A stretch of 64,000 nt of DNA from Johnsonella ignava ATCC 51276 (lineage in GTDB: Bacteria > Bacillota > Clostridia > Lachnospirales > Lachnospiraceae), in contig NZ_JH378834.1 of assembly GCF_000235445.1 (NCBI RefSeq), forward strand, positions 6,923 to 70,922, written 5' to 3'. Below are positions 49,547-58,949 of this stretch, piece after piece. The translations under genes and the position numbers were made by a program. Under the pieces are notes generated by a model. The model searched no databases. It had not been told where the DNA came from and was given only the letters and a program-made list of their open reading frames with translations. Each line of letters begins with the position of its first letter. Position 1 is the stretch's first letter.

Positions 49547-50875
49547 TTAGATATCGAAAGTATATTTAATTTCCGCAAATTCAATCTCGTCGCCTATATT
49601 TAAGTCGCTGCATTCATCACTTTCAAGCACTCTCCCGTTTAATTTTGTTCCATAAAGTGAATTAAGATCAGTAATGGTGTATTTCTTCTCCTTCGTTTTA
49701 TCCAGTTTAAGATGCAGACTGCTTATTTTTTCCGAATTAAGTGTGTAATCACATACTCTTTCCTGACTGCCTATAATAAATGGAAAATAATTGATATTTA
49801 TATCATCACCTGTTTTATCAGTGCACCGAAGTTTAAATTTTTCTCCGGCTGTCCGGTCGGATACATGCTTTGATAAAAGTATTGTGCGAGTGCTTATTTC
49901 CTCTATATCACCTGCAGGATTCTTCATATTATCCTTTTGCCTGAAACAGTTCATCCATGTTTCTTTTTCAGCCGCTTCTACTGAATCCTCTATATTATTA
50001 AATTCCGGTTCCGTATTATCCTTATACATGCTTTTAGTGTTATCGTCATGAGAATATTCGGGTTGTTTTATTTCCCGAAGTACAGGAATTTCCGTATCTG
50101 TCTTATATTCCGAAGATTTTGTATCTTCAGCTATTTTTAATTTTTTTGAAAAAAGTTTCTTAAAATTAAATAATTCTTTTTTTACCTGTTTTTTTGCTGT
50201 GTAGTCTTTATTCTCAGAACTTAATAAAACAGGTGAATTACAAACTTTAGTTTCATTATAATCAGTACTGTTTTCTTCATATATTTCCTTATATTCCGCC
50301 GGTACCGTCTTTCCATATCTGCTTAAAAGCATAAGCAGATCCTTTGCTGCATAACCCTCTTTAAGACTTTCCTGATAGAGACTGTAAGCAAGCACCACTC
50401 CGTCATGGTCATTATGATCCATTCTTGAGAGTATATTGGAAAAAAGTTGTGAAAGATTCGTGCAAAAATCCGATTCAAATCCTGGCATACAACAAAAAGT
50501 GAGGCTTAGAGTTTCAGGATCCGCATATATATAGTCAGGTTGTATATATAAGCTTTCTTCATTCAAAAGATATCTTTTTATATTTAATATTATTTTTACT
50601 ATATTTAATGCTATATTTCTTATATCTTCTGAACTTATATACCTTGCTTCAAGTATCCTGCTTAACGGCTGTAATGAAGTTATGTCATAATACAGCTTTG
50701 CCACATTGTCCGTTTTATTTATATAAAGTCTCATAAGTCCTTCTATACAGTTTCCTTCAAGCATTCTGTACTCGTAATCATGTTCTGTAATTATGCTTTC
50801 AAGTTCATTTGCACAGCTTATTATTAAATAATTATTCTTCAGTTCTCTCTTGTACTGTGTCTTTATATTTTTCAT
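49547..50875 (-). CDS. DUF6382-like and FHA-domain protein at the end of the Tad operon
   Basis: A 442-residue soluble protein. The N-terminal 180 residues form a conserved domain (DUF6382-like; YRMLEGNCIEGLMRLYIN, then LYIQPDYIYADPETLSL). A variable charged linker (about 200-340) and a C-terminal FHA domain (about 355-440; LNSEKISSLHLKLD, DLNSLYGTKLNGR) follow. The FHA domain binds phosphothreonine, so a serine/threonine kinase may regulate the pilus. The ATG at 50875 has GGAGGG upstream and overlaps the gene before it. Confidence 0.75.
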   Translation of the reverse strand: MKNIKTQYKRELKNNYLIISCANELESIITEHDYEYRMLEGNCIEGLMRLYINKTDNVAKLYYDITSLQPLSRILEARYISSEDIRNIALNIVKIILNIKRYLLNEESLYIQPDYIYADPETLSLTFCCMPGFESDFCTNLSQLFSNILSRMDHNDHDGVVLAYSLYQESLKEGYAAKDLLMLLSRYGKTVPAEYKEIYEENSTDYNETKVCNSPVLLSSENKDYTAKKQVKKELFNFKKLFSKKLKIAEDTKSSEYKTDTEIPVLREIKQPEYSHDDNTKSMYKDNTEPEFNNIEDSVEAAEKETWMNCFRQKDNMKNPAGDIEEISTRTILLSKHVSDRTAGEKFKLRCTDKTGDDININYFPFIIGSQERVCDYTLNSEKISSLHLKLDKTKEKKYTITDLNSLYGTKLNGRVLESDECSDLNIGDEIEFAEIKYTFDI

Positions 50876-51299
50876 AAACACCCTCCAATACTGTTATTTT
50901 TCTCATAAATCTCTCAGGATCATTTATACTGTCCTCTATATAATATTCTATAGCGCCTGCCTTAAATACGGCGTCAGCATTATTTTTCCCGTTATGTATA
51001 TCAAAGCTCCCCGTATCAAGTCCGCCTATACTTCCTACTCTTGAGCAGGCATAATTTTTCACCGCCTCTATATCAAAATTATCTTTCTTATAAATCTCCT
51101 CAATCCGTGAAGCTTCAAGTGCCGCTGTATGTGTTACATATCCGGCTTTTATTCTTGCACTTTCTTTATATGCCCTAACTATAAGTGTTGCTACACAAAA
51201 CAGCAGTATTGCTATCACATATGAAGCCTCTATAGTGATATAGGCATTTACTCTATATGTTTTTTTTAAATATGTTTTTCTGTATATATATCGTTTCAT
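50832..51299 (-). CDS. TadE-like pseudopilin
   Basis: A 155-residue protein with an N-terminal basic stretch and one membrane helix (about 22-45; ITIEASYVIAILLFC), whose Glu at +5 of the helix is typical of type IV pilin-like and TadE proteins. The C-terminal part is a soluble alpha/beta region. It likely is a minor pilin or pilus assembly factor of the Tad system. Confidence 0.7.
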   Translation of the reverse strand: MKRYIYRKTYLKKTYRVNAYITIEASYVIAILLFCVATLIVRAYKESARIKAGYVTHTAALEASRIEEIYKKDNFDIEAVKNYACSRVGSIGGLDTGSFDIHNGKNNADAVFKAGAIEYYIEDSINDPERFMRKITVLEGVYEKYKDTVQERTEE

Positions 51300-51369
51300 A
51301 ATTATTGTATTTCTGATTGTTTTTTAATTGTTTTTTACTGTATTTTTGTAAGGATTGTATATTTCCCTT

Positions 51370-51819
51370 TTAAATTAAAATCAAAAGTCCTGCCGGAAAT
51401 GTAAATACAAGCAATGCAATTTCTTTTTTTGCACTGTTTTTATTATTTATAAAATTTTTTACCGCAATATATAATCCCGCACATGATATTAAAATACTGC
51501 TTATTATAAAAAGACTTACATTTTTATTTAATCCGAGTGCAGCACCTGAAATGATAAAAAACAGTCCGTCTCCCTCACCTATTGATTTAGAAAACAATGC
51601 TGTAAGATATATTGCTATACCTATTGCCGCTCCTGCAAGTATTTCATTCCACATTATATTTATTCCTAAAACCAGCATGTATATATAATATATAAATTCA
51701 ATAAATCCCATAATAATAAATATTTTTAAATCTACACTTTTATGCTTGTAATCTTCAAAAGCACACAATGCCATAAATATAATAATTATAATTTTTCCTA
51801 TTGTATAATTACATATCAT
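51370..51819 (-). CDS. prepilin peptidase (A24 family) of the Tad operon, copy 1
   Basis: A 149-residue membrane peptidase with the two catalytic Asp positions (CAFEDYKHKSVD and GEGDGLFF), which cleave and may methylate prepilins. The ATG at 51819 is preferred, with GAGG six bases upstream; the longer reading frame overlaps the upstream gene heavily. A second family member lies at 58440-58949. Confidence 0.78.
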   Translation of the reverse strand: MICNYTIGKIIIIIFMALCAFEDYKHKSVDLKIFIIMGFIEFIYYIYMLVLGINIMWNEILAGAAIGIAIYLTALFSKSIGEGDGLFFIISGAALGLNKNVSLFIISSILISCAGLYIAVKNFINNKNSAKKEIALLVFTFPAGLLILI

Positions 51820-51841
51820 AAATATCCTCTTTATAAAAATC

Positions 51842-52912
51842 TCAATGTCTTCTTCCACAGTATGAACATTCTCCCAGATATTCAACCTCGGATTTTTTTA
51901 CCGCTCTGACATAGGCATTAATTGCACTGCAATTTCTTGTACTGTGATAGCTGTTTCCTGACGGCATTATATATACTGTATCTGATACAGCTGCACCGCA
52001 TCTTGCACAGGGACTGTATTTACCTCCTGAAGTATTTCTATGATCGGAAATTACAGTCTTGGGAACCGCCTTTATGTCATTATAAAGATAATGGCATCTC
52101 CTATCTCTGTGATATCTTGTTGATGTCTTGCCTACATACACCGTCTCATCATCTTCTTTATCCGTTTCTCCCTCAGTATATTCGCTATCACCTTCACTGC
52201 CTATCCATGCTCTTCTGCTGCTTAGTACCTGCTGTTTTATATCTCCAAGTCCGAATAAGGCAAATGGCAGCTTATAATTATATGTAATTCTTATAGTTAT
52301 AATGCCGTTCTCTGCCATACATTCAGTACCTGTCCATGATATATTCTGTATATGACTGTCCTTTATTTGTGCGGCAGCTTTACTTTTAGTATATTCTCCC
52401 AATGCCGATGAACTGAGCAAAGACTTAAAGTCCCCCGAATTATCAGCCTGTTCATCCTGTGCACTCCTTATAATTTCCGGTTCATCTTTTAATATTCCTT
52501 TATTTTCTGCAATGTAAACCGCATATGCATATTTTGCAGCATCTTCATTAACCGCCTCACATAATGCCTGCATCTTTCTTGATGTCTCCATCATTCTGAA
52601 CGGAAGCATCATAAGAGCTGCTGCAAATATAAAAATCGAAAGCGAAAGTGCAGTTTCTATGGTTAAGGAGGCTTTTATATATACCCTTTTACAGGATTTA
52701 AGCTTACTGTTTAAATTCTTCTTATATCTTTTATTATCTGAGCGTACTTGGAGAGCTGCTATGATTTTATTTTTTATGATATATATTATTTTATAAGCCT
52801 CGCCCGGCTTATTTTTATTATTACAATATTTATTATTAAAATTTTCTTCAGTAAATTTATATGTATTGCCGCTATGACTAAAAACATATCCTTTTTTCTT
52901 GTAAAAGGGCAT
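51842..52912 (-). CDS. TadE-like protein with a duplicated C-terminal Cys/His motif
   Basis: A 356-residue protein. A basic N-terminal region leads to a TadE-like membrane helix (about 84-108; ASLTIETALSLSIFIFAA). The C-terminal part (about 260-356) contains two copies of a motif YH..R.C...N...AV followed by C..CG (the copies begin near YHRDRRCHYLYND and YHSTRNCSAINAY). The pattern recalls Ada-type metal-binding segments, so zinc binding is likely but unproven. Short ORFs of its own length are common in clostridial Tad loci. Confidence 0.72.
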   Translation of the reverse strand: MPFYKKKGYVFSHSGNTYKFTEENFNNKYCNNKNKPGEAYKIIYIIKNKIIAALQVRSDNKRYKKNLNSKLKSCKRVYIKASLTIETALSLSIFIFAAALMMLPFRMMETSRKMQALCEAVNEDAAKYAYAVYIAENKGILKDEPEIIRSAQDEQADNSGDFKSLLSSSALGEYTKSKAAAQIKDSHIQNISWTGTECMAENGIITIRITYNYKLPFALFGLGDIKQQVLSSRRAWIGSEGDSEYTEGETDKEDDETVYVGKTSTRYHRDRRCHYLYNDIKAVPKTVISDHRNTSGGKYSPCARCGAAVSDTVYIMPSGNSYHSTRNCSAINAYVRAVKKSEVEYLGECSYCGRRH

Positions 52913-52937
52913 ATATAAAGCCTCCCTTCATAATTTT

Positions 52938-54881
52938 TTAATATACCTTAAGTGTATTAACTCCAAGTTTATAAGAACTTTCCATAGATGCCAGTTCATC
53001 CCGTACAAGTCCAAACCTGCAAAAAGCTCTTTCAGAAGTACACTGTACCGAGATATTCATTCCATATATCATCTTGTTCATTAAAAAATCCTTCTTTTTA
53101 TAACCGATATTATGCTGTATCATATCCATCATTCTGTAATCCTGTACTACTCCATCCTCAACTAAAAGCATAAGTCGTAAATACGCCTCATAATCAATGC
53201 CTTTCCCATCACTTTCATCCTCAGCTTCTTCTCCTTTTTCAGGCTTTTTTAATAAAGGCGGCTCACTGCTGCCTCCGGAACCTCCTGATGCTAAAAGAGA
53301 ATCAAGGCTTAATTTCCAATCTGATGCAGTTTTATAAATAGGAACTTTCTTGCCTGCAAGAAGTGCCCTTATATCAATTATAGACTCCGCAAGTGCCCAT
53401 ACTCCTATTATGAGACAGGATATAAGTACAGAGAGTGCCGGTACACCGAATACTCCTGAAATTATATTTGCAAGAGTATTTACCTGATCCATCTTGTTTT
53501 TATCGGTAACAATATGTATATAATTAAGCCCTTCCCTTATAGCAAGTATTTTAAGCAGTACACTTCGAAGATTTGATGTATCATTATCAAGACCTGCAAT
53601 TATGTATTCAAGCTCATATTGAACTTCCTTTTCAGATTTATCTGTAAAGTCGGTAAAAAATCTTACAGCATATTCATCCATTATAACCGCATCAATTAAA
53701 CCTGTATTTTCTCCCAATCTTTCCGAAACTGAAGTTTTTGAAGGAAATGCAATGGTATCTATTGAAGTATGTGAAAGTGTCCTGTCAGGTGGAATTACGA
53801 GTTCAAGTATCTCACCGCCAAATTTTTTGCCTGCATTCTCTATAAGCTCCTCTTTTTTTTCATCGGCGATCCCATGACGGCTCTCTATAACAGGTATATT
53901 AAATGTTTCCCACTGACTTTTTAATTCATCCCATAATTCATCAGCTTCATCTTCATCATAGTCCTCCTCATCCTCTCTATCCTCTATACGGCTTAAAATA
54001 TCATCGGTACAGTCTATATAACGGGTATTTTCCTTTGCTGCATCTACTTTATTTAATATTTCCATTCTTCTTACACCGTCATTATCAGTATAAGTGCGAT
54101 ACGAACTTATATTTCCTGAAAGCAGTTCTTTATTATTTTCTGAAAGACTTTCCCATTTTTCAGAATATTTCGCTTCGGTCTCACTAAGATTTTCCGACAG
54201 TTTATCAGCTTTTCTTTGATAGTCGGAAAGCAAATTATCAAGTTTTCCAATCTCTGCTTTTATACGTACTACTTTGTCTTCAAAACCGGCACGGTTTTTA
54301 TTTTTTATATCCTCTAAAGCCTGATTATAAAGCTCTTTTTGCGTATTAAAATTACTGCTTATCTTTGAGAGCGACTTTTCCAGTCCGGCAGCCTCCTTTG
54401 AATGTTCTCCATATGCGGTAGTAATCTCCTTCATAGTACCTGCCTCTTCTATGTCTTTTGCAAGCTGCTGCGTAGTTTCAGGAGTATGCTCAAAATCAAT
54501 AAGATTGTATTTCATATAATCCAGAACCTCATTTTCAAACCACTTTCCTCCGTTATCAGTTATATACTGTATATCAGATATATTTACAGAGGGTTCTTTA
54601 AGTCTATATATACCTGAGTTTTCAACATAAGTTTTTAGATAAGCCTCAAGACTTTTTACCGCCTTTTGTTCTTTACGACACTCTAAAAGAATAAGCCTGT
54701 AATCTTCCCATACATCACGGTGATATTCACTAAATAATGAATCTATTGATGAATCCGCCGCAGTCTGCAGGTAAAATCTTACACCTGCAGTCCGTGCGGA
54801 TTCCAAAAGTCCAAAGATCAGTGCACTCACCAGAACAAATATAATACTTAAAAATATAGTAGTTGAGCAGCACTTTCTCAT
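52938..54881 (-). CDS. DUF5702 Tad-locus membrane protein
   Basis: A 647-residue protein with an N-terminal helix (about 8-30; FLSIIFVLVSALIFGL), long coiled-coil segments (about 150-260) and two further helices (about 475-510). The C-terminal region (about 560-640; DYEAYLRLMLLVED, MNISVQCTSERAF) is conserved in DUF5702 proteins of clostridial Tad loci. It may replace TadG. It lies four bases from the Flp1 pilin gene. Confidence 0.75.
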   Translation of the reverse strand: MRKCCSTTIFLSIIFVLVSALIFGLLESARTAGVRFYLQTAADSSIDSLFSEYHRDVWEDYRLILLECRKEQKAVKSLEAYLKTYVENSGIYRLKEPSVNISDIQYITDNGGKWFENEVLDYMKYNLIDFEHTPETTQQLAKDIEEAGTMKEITTAYGEHSKEAAGLEKSLSKISSNFNTQKELYNQALEDIKNKNRAGFEDKVVRIKAEIGKLDNLLSDYQRKADKLSENLSETEAKYSEKWESLSENNKELLSGNISSYRTYTDNDGVRRMEILNKVDAAKENTRYIDCTDDILSRIEDREDEEDYDEDEADELWDELKSQWETFNIPVIESRHGIADEKKEELIENAGKKFGGEILELVIPPDRTLSHTSIDTIAFPSKTSVSERLGENTGLIDAVIMDEYAVRFFTDFTDKSEKEVQYELEYIIAGLDNDTSNLRSVLLKILAIREGLNYIHIVTDKNKMDQVNTLANIISGVFGVPALSVLISCLIIGVWALAESIIDIRALLAGKKVPIYKTASDWKLSLDSLLASGGSGGSSEPPLLKKPEKGEEAEDESDGKGIDYEAYLRLMLLVEDGVVQDYRMMDMIQHNIGYKKKDFLMNKMIYGMNISVQCTSERAFCRFGLVRDELASMESSYKLGVNTLKVY

Positions 54882-54885
54882 ATTT

Positions 54886-55059
54886 TTAATATACCTCTTT
54901 TGACTGTTTATTTATCTCTTTAAAAATATTCTCAAGCAATTTTCTTATCTGATTTTTAAATATAATTACAAGTCCTATTAATACTACAAGTATAAGTACT
55001 ATCTCTATAACACCTATTCCAGATTCATCAATTAAAAATGATTTTAATTCATTTAACAT
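54886..55059 (-). CDS. Flp1-type type IVb pilin
   Basis: A 57-residue prepilin starting MLNELKSFLIDESGIGVIEI, then a hydrophobic helix (about 15-35). Cleavage after Gly14 would leave the conserved Glu at +5, as in Flp pilins processed by TadV/CpaA. AGGAGG lies six bases before the ATG. It is the major pilus subunit, placed between the TadC-like gene and the DUF5702 gene. Confidence 0.85.
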   Translation of the reverse strand: MLNELKSFLIDESGIGVIEIVLILVVLIGLVIIFKNQIRKLLENIFKEINKQSKEVY

Positions 55060-55188
55060 AAAATTCCTCCTGTTTTATTATATTATTATTGCGACAATTT
55101 TTAAAAATCCTCTGTTAAATCATATTTACGAAATATATTAAATTAACTTTTATACTAAGTCTAAAATTAGCAGACATTATGCCCTTTT

Positions 55189-56427
55189 TTATTTAAATGC
55201 CATTATTGCCGGCACCATTACCATAGCCATAACCACTCCAAGCATTAAAAACAAAGGCATAAGCAGCTTTGTGCTCGCTTCCTCTCCCATACGCCTTGCC
55301 ATATTCACTCTTTCATCCCATGCAGTAGCCGTTTCAACTCCAAGAAGACCTTTAAGATTTGCCATACCTGTTTTTCTGTTTTGTTCTAAAAGACTTGCTA
55401 GTTTCATATACTGTTTTATACCGCATCTTCTGCCGAAATCCTTGTAAACCTTCGCTTCATGAACCCCGGTTTTCATCCCTGCAAGGGCTGCTGCCATTTC
55501 TTCATAGGCATATCTTTTAATACCCTCACTCTCATAGTCATTAACTATATTCTCCCACGCAGTTCTGATTGAAAGCCCTGCTCCTATAAACACCATAAGC
55601 TTTGATACTATCTCCGGATAATCCAGAACCATCTGCTTTTTTCTAAGCTCTTTTTTATCCTTTTCATCAGTTATATTTTTTATATATAAAAGTATGGCGG
55701 ATACTATACCCAGCATCCATATAATATTATAATCCTGACTGTCTTTGCTTCTGTAAGAAAGATTTTTTCCTTCCCACTGCTTTGGAAGTGAATAGCCTTC
55801 ATCACTGACACCTTCCCTGTCTATATCCTTTAATGAATCAACAAAACGTTTTATCATAAATTCCTTTTGTGTATAGGATTTTGGCACTACTCTTATATCA
55901 AGTATATATTCACCTCTATGTATGCCATCACTCAAACCCACTCTCATAGCCACATCCACAGGACTATCTAAATCCTGGTTATATACACTGCCTAAAGAAT
56001 CAATTATGTCAGGATTCTCCGAGATATAATTTACTTTTATACCCTCATCCCTTATAGTATTTACCAGCTTAAGATCCTTTGATACCTCCTGCAATGAAGG
56101 ATTATCTCCCAGTATATTTATAGAAATATATTGTATATTTTTTTCAAATACACTTTCTATTTCTTCATCGCTATATTCTCTTTTTGATACCGGTACACTT
56201 ATCTCAACCTCACCTTCATCATCAAGACCTTTTACATATAGACTGTATTCCCTGTCATATTCTCCGTAGCTCTCCCTCTTTATAAAATTTCCATTTACAA
56301 GATTATCTCCATCCTGCATAACACTCCTGGCAAATGCGGCAAGTATAAAACCTCCGGCTATACATATTATCTGTACTTTCCACAAGTTTATAAAGGAACC
56401 TATATTTTTAAAAAATTTATTTTTCAA
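55189..56427 (-). CDS. TadC-like type II/IV secretion F protein
   Basis: A 412-residue membrane protein. A helix (about 18-35) and a soluble domain (about 40-225) lead to the F-protein core (about 230-410), with helices near 233-250 and 385-410 and the motif ELRKKQMVLDYPEIVSKLMVFIGAG. It would form the inner-membrane platform with TadB. Confidence 0.85.
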   Translation of the reverse strand: MKNKFFKNIGSFINLWKVQIICIAGGFILAAFARSVMQDGDNLVNGNFIKRESYGEYDREYSLYVKGLDDEGEVEISVPVSKREYSDEEIESVFEKNIQYISINILGDNPSLQEVSKDLKLVNTIRDEGIKVNYISENPDIIDSLGSVYNQDLDSPVDVAMRVGLSDGIHRGEYILDIRVVPKSYTQKEFMIKRFVDSLKDIDREGVSDEGYSLPKQWEGKNLSYRSKDSQDYNIIWMLGIVSAILLYIKNITDEKDKKELRKKQMVLDYPEIVSKLMVFIGAGLSIRTAWENIVNDYESEGIKRYAYEEMAAALAGMKTGVHEAKVYKDFGRRCGIKQYMKLASLLEQNRKTGMANLKGLLGVETATAWDERVNMARRMGEEASTKLLMPLFLMLGVVMAMVMVPAIMAFK

Positions 56428-56495
56428 ATCTCAATACAATCCTCCTGTATATTTTATAATATTGAAATTTTACCGTTTAAGATATAAATATACTT

Positions 56496-57236
56496 TTAAA
56501 GCTCTATATCAAGCAGTTTTCCTGAAAGATAATATGCAAATAAATATATAATAAGACACACAGTCATTACAGCTCTGCCAATTAGTGTAGAATACATAAG
56601 ATTAAAAAAACCCGGAGATGTTGAATCTATATATAATACTATAAATATCGGGAATAAATTCATAATTTTCTGTTCATATCTTTTTGCACTTGTCATAGTA
56701 TATATCTCCTCTTTTATCCTTATCTTATCGCTTATTACAGAAGCTGTATGACTGATTATAGGTACAAGTCCTCCGCCGCTTCTTTTTCCGGCTTTAAGCA
56801 CACGAGCAAAATTTTTTATATCATCAACTCCACTTCTTTCTCCAAAATCTTCAAATACCTTTTCAACCGGTATATTCATAAAAATCAAATGATTCATATA
56901 TTCAAATTCCGGTATTATATAGGTGGGTTTTACATATAAAAGTTTAAGCTCATTTATACTTTCTTTTACTGTATTTTCAAGCGAATAACCTGCACTTAAA
57001 AGTGAAGTCATTATAAGAAGTGCTTCTTTAAATTCACCCTCAAGTCTCTGTTTTCTTTTTTTTATAAGTTTTTCTGTTATAAATTTAGGATAAAAAAACG
57101 AAAATGGCAGTAAAACCACAAAAAACACAATACTTCTATAAAATATATATGATATTACAGCTGATGCAAAAACCGCCGTCAATATATATTTAAATCTTTC
57201 AGACAGTGAAAATTTATAAATGTTATAATCTTTCAC
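56496..57236 (-). CDS. TadB-like type II/IV secretion F protein
   Basis: A 246-residue platform protein with the F-protein domain (LEGEFKEALLIMTSLLSAGY and YLIFMNIPVEKVFEDFGER-like motifs) and four membrane helices. I use the GTG at 57236, which gives the family's usual start VKDYNIYKF. An ATG 41 codons earlier is possible but would overlap tadA by 137 bases. Confidence 0.78.
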   Translation of the reverse strand: MKDYNIYKFSLSERFKYILTAVFASAVISYIFYRSIVFFVVLLPFSFFYPKFITEKLIKKRKQRLEGEFKEALLIMTSLLSAGYSLENTVKESINELKLLYVKPTYIIPEFEYMNHLIFMNIPVEKVFEDFGERSGVDDIKNFARVLKAGKRSGGGLVPIISHTASVISDKIRIKEEIYTMTSAKRYEQKIMNLFPIFIVLYIDSTSPGFFNLMYSTLIGRAVMTVCLIIYLFAYYLSGKLLDIEL

Positions 57237-58458
57237 CTGCTGCACTGAGTTTTTCTTTGTTTTTAAGTTCTCCTGTTTTTTTGAGGATTCCGCTGACCTT
57301 TTCGGTGTTTCCCGGTATTTCTTCAAATTCAAAAAGCGGATTAAGTTCGATATTGCCATTTATACATTCACCTACTTCCATTATTGAAATTACCTTTCTT
57401 GAGCGATCCCGAAGCCTTGCAAGATGTATCATTATATCAATCGCACTTGCCATTTGATTTCTTATAGCATTTAACGGAAGATCCGCACCGCTTAAAACCA
57501 TGGTTTCAATTCGGGAAAGCATGTCTTTAGAGCTGTTTCCATGACCTGTACTTAATGAACCGTCATGACCGGTATTCATCGCCTGAAGCATATCAAGTGC
57601 CTCAGCAGAACGCACTTCACCCACAACTATCCTTGATGGATTCATTCTAAGTGATGCCTTTATAAGATCAGCTATACTTACCATGCCCTCCCCCTGTGAA
57701 TTTGCCATCCTTGCTTCAAGTCTGACAAGATTTTTTATATGACCAAGTTGAAGTTCCGCAGAATCCTCTATTGTAATAACTCTTTCATCTTCAGGTATAA
57801 AAGCGGAAAGTGCATTTAAAAATGTAGTTTTCCCTGAATTTGTACCTCCTGATATAAAAATATTATAGCCCGATCTTACCAGTTTTTTTAAAAAAACCGC
57901 AGCTTCATGACTTACAGCACCAAATGAAACCAGTTTATCCATACTTATGATTTCAGGAAATTTTCTTATTGTTACCACAGGTCCTGTAAGCGATACAGGC
58001 GGCAGAACTATATGTACTCTTGAGCCGTCTTTAAGGCGTGCATCGGCTATAGGACATGATATATTAACCATCCTGTTTACACGGCTTACTATCTGCTGTA
58101 TCATATCTTCAAGCTGTTCATCGCTTTTAAAGACCTTATCCCATTTTATAGTCTTTCCGTTTTTTTCAACAAATATACAATTTCTTCCATTTACCATAAT
58201 TTCCGTAATTTCTTTGGAGTCAACAAGCTCTTGAAGTATGTCAAGCCTTCTAAATGAATCAAATAATGAATTTCTAAGTGATATTTTTGCCTTAAGCGGC
58301 AAATAGTGCTTTACATCCTCCTTATCTATAACTTCATCTATAAGTTCAAATAATTCCTCATCGGATATATTTCTTAAATCACTTAAATTCCCTGAAAGTT
58401 TTTCCCTAAGTTCTTCAAATAAATCACTTTTTTTATTTTTTATATTCCCATACTGCAT
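57223..58458 (-). CDS. TadA/CpaF-type secretion ATPase
   Basis: A 411-residue hexameric ATPase that powers pilus assembly. Walker A is ISGGTNSGKTTFLNAL and Walker B RIVVGEVRSAEALDM, with a conserved Glu/Arg-rich Asp box VITIEDSAELQLGHI. The ATG at 58458 is preferred, with GGAGG eleven bases upstream, inside the end of the peptidase gene. Confidence 0.92.
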   Translation of the reverse strand: MQYGNIKNKKSDLFEELREKLSGNLSDLRNISDEELFELIDEVIDKEDVKHYLPLKAKISLRNSLFDSFRRLDILQELVDSKEITEIMVNGRNCIFVEKNGKTIKWDKVFKSDEQLEDMIQQIVSRVNRMVNISCPIADARLKDGSRVHIVLPPVSLTGPVVTIRKFPEIISMDKLVSFGAVSHEAAVFLKKLVRSGYNIFISGGTNSGKTTFLNALSAFIPEDERVITIEDSAELQLGHIKNLVRLEARMANSQGEGMVSIADLIKASLRMNPSRIVVGEVRSAEALDMLQAMNTGHDGSLSTGHGNSSKDMLSRIETMVLSGADLPLNAIRNQMASAIDIMIHLARLRDRSRKVISIMEVGECINGNIELNPLFEFEEIPGNTEKVSGILKKTGELKNKEKLSAAGERL

Positions 58459-58949
58459 AAGCTGTACAACCTCCATATCAAAAATCCTGTAAGAATAAAA
58501 GGCGATAACGGTAATGCAAGATTTTTATTATCTTTATTAATATCATAGTATTTATTTATTGAATTATTTTTAAATGTATATATGAGATAATTTTTGAAAT
58601 ACATAAGTCTGTCAAACAATATACCTGAAGTATAAAGTTTATAAAATGCATATACTGCAGCAAATATCATGCCTGCCGCTGCCACAATGAAACCGTCTTT
58701 AAAACCGAGATATGCAAATACAAGTGAAATCAGTTTTATATCACCTGCACCTATCATTCCCAATACATGAAATATAAATAAAACTGCAAGTGTAACTGCC
58801 ATAGGCGGCAGAAATTTTATGCCGCATATATATATACCCGCTGCCATCCAGAATAAAAGCCATAAATTATATACTTTTTTATATCTTACATCCGTATATG
58901 CAGCACCGCCCAGCATAATTGCCGTAAAAAGCTGTGCAAATATACTCAT
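58440..58949 (-). CDS. prepilin peptidase TadV/CpaA (A24), copy 2
   Basis: A 169-residue membrane peptidase with catalytic Asp in AAYTDVRYKKVYN (near residue 20) and in GMIGAGDIKLISLV (near 70). It would process Flp1 and the pseudopilins. It overlaps tadZ by four bases and tadA by 19. Confidence 0.88.
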   Translation of the reverse strand: MSIFAQLFTAIMLGGAAYTDVRYKKVYNLWLLFWMAAGIYICGIKFLPPMAVTLAVLFIFHVLGMIGAGDIKLISLVFAYLGFKDGFIVAAAGMIFAAVYAFYKLYTSGILFDRLMYFKNYLIYTFKNNSINKYYDINKDNKNLALPLSPFILTGFLIWRLYSLCSMGI

